Source: Bacteroidales bacterium
Lineage (GTDB): Bacteria; Bacteroidota; Bacteroidia; Bacteroidales; Tenuifilaceae
DNA: 5,930 bases
Assembly: GCA_003531155.1 (NCBI GenBank)
Contig: DQHR01000187.1
Location: forward strand, 4,742 to 10,671
Direction: 5' to 3'
Shown piece by piece: positions 1 through 4,359 of this stretch. The notes under the pieces are model-generated. The model was not told the origin of the DNA. It was given only the letters and a program-made list of their open reading frames with translations, and did not search any database. The number at the start of each line of letters is the position of its first letter. Positions within the stretch are counted from its first letter, which is position 1. The translations under genes and the position numbers were made by a program.

Positions 1-2
1 GC

Positions 3-344
3 ACTGTTCTTAACCAGTATTATTTACAATGGGTTGATAAAAATAGGGATCAACTTATTAAAGATTATCCAAAGTTTGAGAAGTTCAATAAAAAGTTTGA
101 AGTCACAGATCAGATGATTGAAGAGCTGGTAGCGCTTGGTGAGTCAAAGAAAATCAAGAAGGATGATGCTGGCTTAGCAACTTCTAAGAATGAGATAAAG
201 AAGCAGCTAAAGGGTCTCATTTCTCAATCAATCTTTACAAATAGCAGATACTACGAGATAATTAATCGAGATAATAACGCCTTTCTTAAAGCAATTGAGA
301 TTTTTAATAGTTGGGACAACTATAAGTACCTAGTAAAAGAATAG
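3..344 (+). CDS. S41-family C-terminal processing peptidase, C-terminal fragment (5' end outside window)
   Basis: The reading frame is open from the left edge (first full codon at 3) to a TAA at 342-344, giving 113 residues. The first in-frame ATG, at 114, lies inside the domain and is not the true start: the 37 residues before it (beginning TVLNQYYLQWVDKNRD) read as normal protein. The segment resembles the C-terminal helical domain of Bacteroidota S41 (CtpA/Prc/Tsp-like) peptidases, with an 'F-x-VTDQMIEELVALGE' stretch, a charged Lys-rich segment and a closing 'YYEIINRDNNAFLKAIEIF' region. Those enzymes are periplasmic serine proteases with a PDZ domain and a Ser-Lys dyad, and they cleave proteins near their C-termini. 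None of the catalytic part is in the window, so activity cannot be judged. The assignment rests on recalled resemblance of the tail only. No paralogue symbol is given because Bacteroidota carry several S41 genes. Confidence 0.72.
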   Translation, partial: TVLNQYYLQWVDKNRDQLIKDYPKFEKFNKKFEVTDQMIEELVALGESKKIKKDDAGLATSKNEIKKQLKGLISQSIFTNSRYYEIINRDNNAFLKAIEIFNSWDNYKYLVKE

Positions 345-379
345 CTGAAAAGTATTAGGTAAAATTTAAAATTAACGAT

Positions 380-399
380 TGACCCATGGATTTGGGTCA
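380..399 (+). terminator. Hairpin between peptidase and helicase genes, possible weak terminator
   Basis: TGACCCA (380-386) pairs perfectly with TGGGTCA (393-399) around a six-base loop TGGATT. It lies 35 bp after the peptidase stop and 16 bp before the helicase ATG. The tract that follows (TTTATAA) is only a weak U-run, so termination would be inefficient. The alternative is a hairpin in the helicase 5' leader that affects translation. The stem is seen directly; the function is inferred. Confidence 0.42.
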
Positions 400-415
400 T
401 TTATAACTATTGTAA

Positions 416-1990
416 ATGGAACATCTTTCAGAGTTTAAGCAGCTTGGTCTTTCGGATCAATCATTGGCTGCTATTGAAAAAAAAGGCTTTGAGCAACCAT
501 CTCCCATACAAAGGATGACAATACCTGTCCTCCTTTCCGAGGAGGGAGATATCATTGCACAAGCACAAACCGGAACTGGAAAAACTGCGGCATTCGGGTT
601 ACCCATGATCGAGAGGATTCAGGGTGGAATGGGAATGGTTCAGGGATTAGTATTGGTTCCAACACGTGAGTTAGCTCTTCAGGTTTCTGATGAGATTATC
701 TCACTGGCTTCAAATCGTATATCAGTATCCACTGTTTATGGCGGACAATCAATATCGGAACAACAACGTAGGTTAAGAAAAGGTGTTGACCTTGTTGTAG
801 GTACACCGGGTCGAGTTCAAGATTTGTTGGACAGAGGTGATTTGAAACTCGACAAAATATCGTGGTTTGTTCTTGATGAGGCAGATGAAATGTTAAATAT
901 GGGCTTTATTGATGATATCGAGGCTATATTGAACTTTACTCCAAAGGAGAAGCGTACACTTCTTTTCTCGGCAACAATGCCCGATCGTATTGCCAAATTG
1001 GCCAAGAAGTATATGGTTAATACCAAGAAATTGGAAGTTGACCGTTCAAAACCAACAACAAGCTTAACCGACCAAATTTACTTTGAGGTTCGTGAATCAG
1101 ATAAATTTGATGCATTAACTCGTATTATCGATATAGAACCAGAATTTTATGGTTTAGTTTTTTGCAGGACAAGAGTTGCTGTTGACACAACTACATCTAA
1201 ACTTCTTGATCGTGGATACTCTGCTGAGGGTTTACATGGTGATATTTCTCAAGCACAACGCGAAAAAACTTTACTTAAATTTAGAAATAAGCATATTAAC
1301 ATACTCGTAGCAACCGATGTTGCTGCACGGGGTATCGATATTGTTGATCTTACTCACGTTATTAACATGAGTTTACCTCAAGATGCCGAGTCTTACATCC
1401 ATCGTATAGGTCGTACTGGAAGAGCAGGCAAGCAGGGTACTGCTATTACATTTGTTTCGAAGGAAGAATCTAGAAAATTGATGTTTGTAGAAAAGATTAC
1501 AAAATCAAAAATTCGTAAAGAGATACTTCCCGGTGCTGAGGATATTGTTGCCGCAAAAAGGGAAAGAATAAAAATTGAAATTTCTGACATTATCAAAAAG
1601 GGTTCTTATGATGAGTATCTTGGTATGGCTGAAGATCTGCTCGAAATCAACAGCCCAGAGGTTGCCCTTGCTGCGTTGCTTCGTTTAGCGTATAAAGCTC
1701 AGCTTGATGTGAAAAACTATTCAGAGATTAGAACCATTAGGGTTGATTCAACTGGCACTTCAAGGTTATTCATTGCTTTAGGTCGTAAAGATGGTATGAC
1801 TCCTCGTAAAATTTCAGATTTTATTCGCAAAGAGGTTAAGATACCAGATAACAAAATAGATGATATTAGCGTTCATGACGATTTCTCGTTCATAACTGTT
1901 CCTTTTATTGATGCTGAGGCAATTCTTAACGCTTTTTCAAGCCGAAAACAAGGAGGGAAACCGCTTATCACTAAAGCAAAACCAAAATAG
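416..1990 (+). CDS. DEAD-box ATP-dependent RNA helicase with DbpA-type RNA-binding domain
   Basis: This 524-residue protein is a complete cytoplasmic DEAD-box RNA helicase that unwinds short RNA duplexes using ATP. The motifs appear in order: Q motif (GFEQPSPIQ, about 24-32), Walker A/motif I (AQTGTGKT, 50-57), Ia (PTRELALQ, 82-89), GG (109-110), Ib (TPGR, 130-133), II (DEAD, 154-157), III (SAT, 185-187), IV region (VFCRT, 248-252), V (ATDVAARGID, 299-308) and VI (HRIGRTGRAG, 329-338). After the two RecA-like lobes, a linker of about 90 residues leads to a DbpA/CsdA-like RRM-fold domain (about 438-506, starting IRTIRVDSTG). Only a short basic tail follows, without the long RGG or Lys/Arg-rich extension many CsdA/DeaD proteins have. 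The start is placed at ATG 416 because the Q-motif helix follows at the usual distance; no Shine-Dalgarno sequence is visible. The methyltransferase gene begins 46 bp downstream with no terminator between, so co-transcription is likely. Likely roles are ribosome assembly or cold adaptation. Whether it corresponds to dbpA, deaD/csdA or another paralogue cannot be settled here. Confidence 0.96.
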   Translation: MEHLSEFKQLGLSDQSLAAIEKKGFEQPSPIQRMTIPVLLSEEGDIIAQAQTGTGKTAAFGLPMIERIQGGMGMVQGLVLVPTRELALQVSDEIISLASNRISVSTVYGGQSISEQQRRLRKGVDLVVGTPGRVQDLLDRGDLKLDKISWFVLDEADEMLNMGFIDDIEAILNFTPKEKRTLLFSATMPDRIAKLAKKYMVNTKKLEVDRSKPTTSLTDQIYFEVRESDKFDALTRIIDIEPEFYGLVFCRTRVAVDTTTSKLLDRGYSAEGLHGDISQAQREKTLLKFRNKHINILVATDVAARGIDIVDLTHVINMSLPQDAESYIHRIGRTGRAGKQGTAITFVSKEESRKLMFVEKITKSKIRKEILPGAEDIVAAKRERIKIEISDIIKKGSYDEYLGMAEDLLEINSPEVALAALLRLAYKAQLDVKNYSEIRTIRVDSTGTSRLFIALGRKDGMTPRKISDFIRKEVKIPDNKIDDISVHDDFSFITVPFIDAEAILNAFSSRKQGGKPLITKAKPK

Positions 1991-2036
1991 AAATCAACAG
2001 CTATAGTCAAATCGTTAAAAAAATCAATATTTACGA

Positions 2037-3200
2037 ATGTCAGATAAGTTTGAGTTGATTGCCAAAACCCATCAAGGGTTAGAAGGCGTGTTAGCCGAGG
2101 AGTTAAGGCTAATAGGTGCCGATGAAATATCAATTAGCCCTAAAACGATATCGTTTAAAGGAGATAAGGAAATGATGTATAAAGCGAATATCCAGCTTCG
2201 TACAGCAACTCGTATTCTTAAACCTATTTATTCTTTTAAGGCAAGAACTGAGGACGAATTTTATGGTCAAGCTAAAAAGTATGATTGGTCAAGTGTAATG
2301 GATATTTCGCAGAAATATGCTGTTGATAGTATCATAACTTCTGAAGTCTTTAATCACTCAAGGTACATTGCCTTAAAATTGAAAGATGCCATTGCAGATC
2401 ACTTCCGCGAAAAGGTAGGAAAACGCCCATTTGTTGATCCTCAGAATCCTCAGATTAGAGTGCATGTGAATGTTATTGAGGATGAGTGCACCATTTGCCT
2501 TGATTCATCAGGAGAGCCATTGCATCGTAGGGGTTATAGATCTACACAGGATTCATCGCCAATTAATGAGGTTTTAGCGGCAGGAATGATTCTTCTGTCA
2601 GGATGGAAAGGCGATAGTGATTTTATAGACCCTATGTGCGGCTCAGGTACAATTCTAATTGAAGCAGGGTTAATTGCTCATGGAATTCCTCCTGGAATCT
2701 TTCGTAAGCATTTTGGTTTTGAGAACTGGTTTGATTTCGATGAGGCTTTGCTTCAGCAGGTGTACAATGATGATAGCATGGAGCGAGAATTTAATTATTC
2801 AATTATTGGCGGCGATATTTCTAAAAGGGCAGTCGAAATATCAACAGAAAATGTTCGAAATGCAGGCCTTCAGAAAAAAGTTGATATTAAATTTGAATCA
2901 ATTTTTGATTTTACACCTCCAATGGGCAAAGGGGTTGTTGTTACTAACCCTCCATTCGGAGAGAAACTTAAAAAAGAGCAAATAGAATCATTTTACAAGC
3001 AGCTGGGAGATTGCTTTAAGCAACGGTTTGTTGGATATGATGTTTGGATTATTAGTAGCAATTCCGAAGCTCTAAAGAGTTTTGGATTGCGACCAGCTAC
3101 ATCAATGTCGTTGATTAATGGCGGTTTAGAGTGCAGATATTATCATTACCCAATGTACAAGGGTGCTCCAAAGGATATATCCAGAAAATCGAAGGTATAA
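2037..3200 (+). CDS. THUMP-domain class I SAM-dependent RNA methyltransferase, RlmL-type (23S rRNA m2G)
   Basis: This 387-residue protein is predicted to methylate RNA with S-adenosylmethionine. The N-terminal part (about 1-155) has the ferredoxin-like plus THUMP layout of this family, starting KFELIAKTHQGLEGVLAEEL. The linker motif LHRRGYR (162-168) is typical of the RlmL/YcbY and Trm14 group. The catalytic UPF0020 domain has the SAM-binding loop DPMCGSGTILIEA (198-210), an acidic residue at a later strand end (GGD, 258-260) and the active-site motif NPPFGEKL (304-311), the N-P-P-F/Y type used by amino-group N-methyltransferases. In E. coli RlmL makes m2G2445 in 23S rRNA and is fused to RlmK, for about 700 residues in total. 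This protein matches only the RlmL half, the usual Bacteroidota arrangement. It starts 46 bp after the helicase stop, probably in the same transcript. The exact target guanosine is inferred from the family; a tRNA target (Trm14/TrmN-like) is the main alternative. Confidence 0.9.
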   Translation: MSDKFELIAKTHQGLEGVLAEELRLIGADEISISPKTISFKGDKEMMYKANIQLRTATRILKPIYSFKARTEDEFYGQAKKYDWSSVMDISQKYAVDSIITSEVFNHSRYIALKLKDAIADHFREKVGKRPFVDPQNPQIRVHVNVIEDECTICLDSSGEPLHRRGYRSTQDSSPINEVLAAGMILLSGWKGDSDFIDPMCGSGTILIEAGLIAHGIPPGIFRKHFGFENWFDFDEALLQQVYNDDSMEREFNYSIIGGDISKRAVEISTENVRNAGLQKKVDIKFESIFDFTPPMGKGVVVTNPPFGEKLKKEQIESFYKQLGDCFKQRFVGYDVWIISSNSEALKSFGLRPATSMSLINGGLECRYYHYPMYKGAPKDISRKSKV

Positions 3201-3219
3201 CCCTTCGATTTTCTTTTTT
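3183..3219 (+). terminator. Intrinsic terminator overlapping the methyltransferase stop codon
   Basis: A perfect 13-bp stem pairs 3183-3195 (AGAAAATCGAAGG) with 3202-3214 (CCTTCGATTTTCT) around a six-base loop, and a run of six T follows (3214-3219). The methyltransferase TAA (3198-3200) lies inside the loop, so the last codons of the gene form the 5' arm. It ends the helicase-methyltransferase transcript and separates it from the siaB-like gene. Confidence 0.9.
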
Positions 3220-3361
3220 AACACTTACCAATTCTTCCAGATTTTTTACTTTAATTTTATAAAAACCAGAATTTTAATATCTGACGACAATTTTTTTTCA
3301 TATATTTGTTTTGGTATCAAGAAAACAAGTCAATTTGTATCAGAGTAAAACAGGCTCCTCA
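3220..3361 (+). other. AT-rich intergenic leader region before siaB
   Basis: This stretch separates the methyltransferase terminator from the siaB ATG. Apart from the -7 element at 3301-3308 and a T8 tract at 3291-3298, I see no RNA gene, riboswitch fold or credible small gene. The stretch from 3350 to 3361 before the ATG has no Shine-Dalgarno sequence. Confidence 0.6.
3301..3308 (+). promoter_or_regulatory. Bacteroidota-type -7 promoter element for the siaB-siaC unit
   Basis: TATATTTG matches the Bacteroidota primary-sigma -7 consensus TAnnTTTG exactly. It lies in AT-rich intergenic DNA after the upstream terminator, 53 bp before the ATG at 3362. Transcription would begin at about 3313-3316, giving a leader of just under 50 nt. 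No good TTG-type -33 box is visible at the expected spacing; an eight-T tract (3291-3298) lies just upstream. A single 8-bp match with four fixed additional bases can occur by chance in AT-rich DNA, but its position is right. Confidence 0.55.
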
Positions 3362-3913
3362 ATGAGTTTTTTCTTGAATGATTGTTATGATCGGATGAAT
3401 CAGGGCGAGGTGATTGTTGCTTATAAAGGAGCCATCAGCGCTGATGTTATTTCTAATACTTTAAGTTTGATTGAAGCCAAACTTGAAGAGACATCTGAGC
3501 AAACAGGTGTTAAGAAAAAACTTTATAATGTGCTAGTAGAAAGTTTACAAAACCTTTTTCATCATGTTGATGCGATTAACGGGATGGGAGAGTCTGAGGC
3601 TAACTTTGGCGCTTTTGTTCTATCTAAGCAGGAGAGCATTTTTAGAATCTCAACAGGTAATTTTATTCGCTCTGATAAATCAAAAATACTTAAAGAAAAA
3701 ATTGATAAGATTAACTCTCTTTCGAAAGAAGAGTTAAAAGATTTTTATAAATTTGTTCTCAATAATCAGTCGTTTTCAGCAAAAGGGGGAGGCGGACTTG
3801 GGCTTATTGATATTGCTCGAAAAACGGGTAACAAGTTGGATTATAGGTTTTACCATTACAATACAGATTTTGACTTTTTTAATCTAAACGTATTTATTAA
3901 CGAGAAAGAATAA
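3362..3913 (+). CDS. siaB: SiaB-family protein kinase (DUF6272-like)
   Basis: This 183-residue cytoplasmic protein resembles the SiaB kinase family. In Pseudomonas aeruginosa SiaB phosphorylates SiaC on a threonine. It has a diverged GHKL/HATPase fold, like the anti-sigma-factor kinases. An N-box-like helix contains VESLQNLFHH with the E60-xxx-N64 spacing. A G1-like strand and turn follows (RISTGN, 95-100), then a charged helical insert (about 104-130) and a Gly-rich ATP-lid motif (KGGGGLGLIDIARKTG, 141-156). No transmembrane segment or sensor domain is present. ATG 3362 is preferred over the in-frame TTG at 3311: the 17 extra codons do not look like family sequence, and the TTG sits at or upstream of the start site expected from the -7 element at 3301-3308. 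The siaC-like gene follows after 13 bp, so the two are almost certainly translated from one mRNA and their products should interact. No siaA-type PP2C phosphatase or siaD-type cyclase is adjacent. The symbol is given by family resemblance and neighbour; orthology in function is not shown. Confidence 0.82.
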   Translation: MSFFLNDCYDRMNQGEVIVAYKGAISADVISNTLSLIEAKLEETSEQTGVKKKLYNVLVESLQNLFHHVDAINGMGESEANFGAFVLSKQESIFRISTGNFIRSDKSKILKEKIDKINSLSKEELKDFYKFVLNNQSFSAKGGGGLGLIDIARKTGNKLDYRFYHYNTDFDFFNLNVFINEKE

Positions 3914-3926
3914 AGACAATTGAACT

Positions 3927-4307
3927 ATGGAATTGATAAATATTGAAGGAACTCCTAAAACGCCAACCGTAACCATGAACCCTACATCTGGCGCTATCGA
4001 AATTAAGGGTCGGTCAATTCCTGAGAACTCTATCGAGTTCTATAAGCCAATTGTTGATTGGCTTGAGGAATATAGTCAAGGGCCCGCTGCAAAAACGGTT
4101 GTTAATGTACAGTTAGAATACTTTAATACAAGTTCATCTAAGTGTATACTTGATGTGTTTAAAAAACTCGAAAACCTCAAAAAGAACCAAAAAGATGTAA
4201 TTATTAACTGGTACTATGAAGAGGATGATGAGGATATGCTTGAAGCAGGAGAGGACTATGAATCAATTATTAAAGTACCTTTCAAGATGATCCAGATTGT
4301 TGACTAA
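3927..4307 (+). CDS. siaC: SiaC-family regulatory phosphoprotein (DUF1987)
   Basis: This 126-residue small soluble protein matches the DUF1987/SiaC family, which has a STAS-like fold. The markers are IKGRSIPENSIEFYKPIVDWL (about 26-46; ENS at 33-35), the strand and phosphosite segment LEYFNTSSSKCILDVF (63-78) and the acidic block YYEEDDEDMLEAGEDYE (96-112). Thr68 lies in NTSS at the same residue number as the threonine phosphorylated by SiaB in P. aeruginosa SiaC, where the unphosphorylated form activates the diguanylate cyclase SiaD. Here it should be the substrate of the kinase encoded 13 bp upstream. The phosphosite is intact and the length is normal for the family. The output partner is unknown: no GGDEF protein is in the window, and c-di-GMP signalling is uncommon in Bacteroidota. 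A terminator follows 18 bp after the stop. A generic STAS anti-anti-sigma factor (RsbV/SpoIIAA) is less likely because the acidic block is specific to this family. Confidence 0.88.
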   Translation: MELINIEGTPKTPTVTMNPTSGAIEIKGRSIPENSIEFYKPIVDWLEEYSQGPAAKTVVNVQLEYFNTSSSKCILDVFKKLENLKKNQKDVIINWYYEEDDEDMLEAGEDYESIIKVPFKMIQIVD

Positions 4308-4325
4308 AAAACAGTACAAAAATAG

Positions 4326-4351
4326 AAAAAGGGGCGTTATGCCCCTTTTTT
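4326..4351 (+). terminator. Bidirectional intrinsic terminator between convergent siaC and ABC genes
   Basis: AAAAAGGGGC (4326-4335) pairs perfectly with GCCCCTTTTT (4341-4350) around the five-base loop GTTAT, and T4346-T4351 form the U-run on the + strand. Read on the - strand, the same hairpin is followed by TTTTTCTATTTTTG, so it can stop transcription from both sides. It lies 18 bp after the siaC stop and 8 bp beyond the stop of the ABC gene on the opposite strand. Confidence 0.92.
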
Positions 4352-4359
4352 ATTTGGTA

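Noticed and set aside
528..546. Short hairpin TCCTCC/GGAGGG with a seven-base loop in the helicase gene
   Set aside because: It is a six-pair stem (one G-U) within conserved coding sequence just before motif I, with no U-run. Chance is a sufficient explanation.
817..1026. 69-codon open frame on the - strand inside the helicase gene
   Set aside because: It lies fully opposite the DEAD-box motif II-III region, has no recognisable protein features, and is a shadow of the real gene.
1393..1596. 67-codon open frame on the - strand inside the helicase gene
   Set aside because: It is opposite motif VI and the linker; its composition is an antisense echo of the helicase codons.
1873..2133. 86-codon open frame on the - strand across the helicase-methyltransferase junction
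   Set aside because: It overlaps both real genes and its residues do not look like a family; no promoter or start signal was seen.
2674..2985. 103-codon + strand frame inside the methyltransferase gene
   Set aside because: It is out of frame with a protein whose SAM and NPPF motifs span the same DNA.
3163..3348. 61-codon + strand frame across the methyltransferase terminator and spacer
   Set aside because: It is Phe/Tyr/Asn-rich as expected from AT-rich noncoding DNA, and it crosses a strong terminator and the promoter element.
3362..4307. Reading the pair as RsbW/RsbV-type anti-sigma kinase and STAS anti-anti-sigma factor
   Set aside because: The folds are related, but the acidic YYEEDDEDMLEAGEDYE block and NTSS phosphosite point to DUF1987/SiaC, and no sigma factor gene is adjacent.
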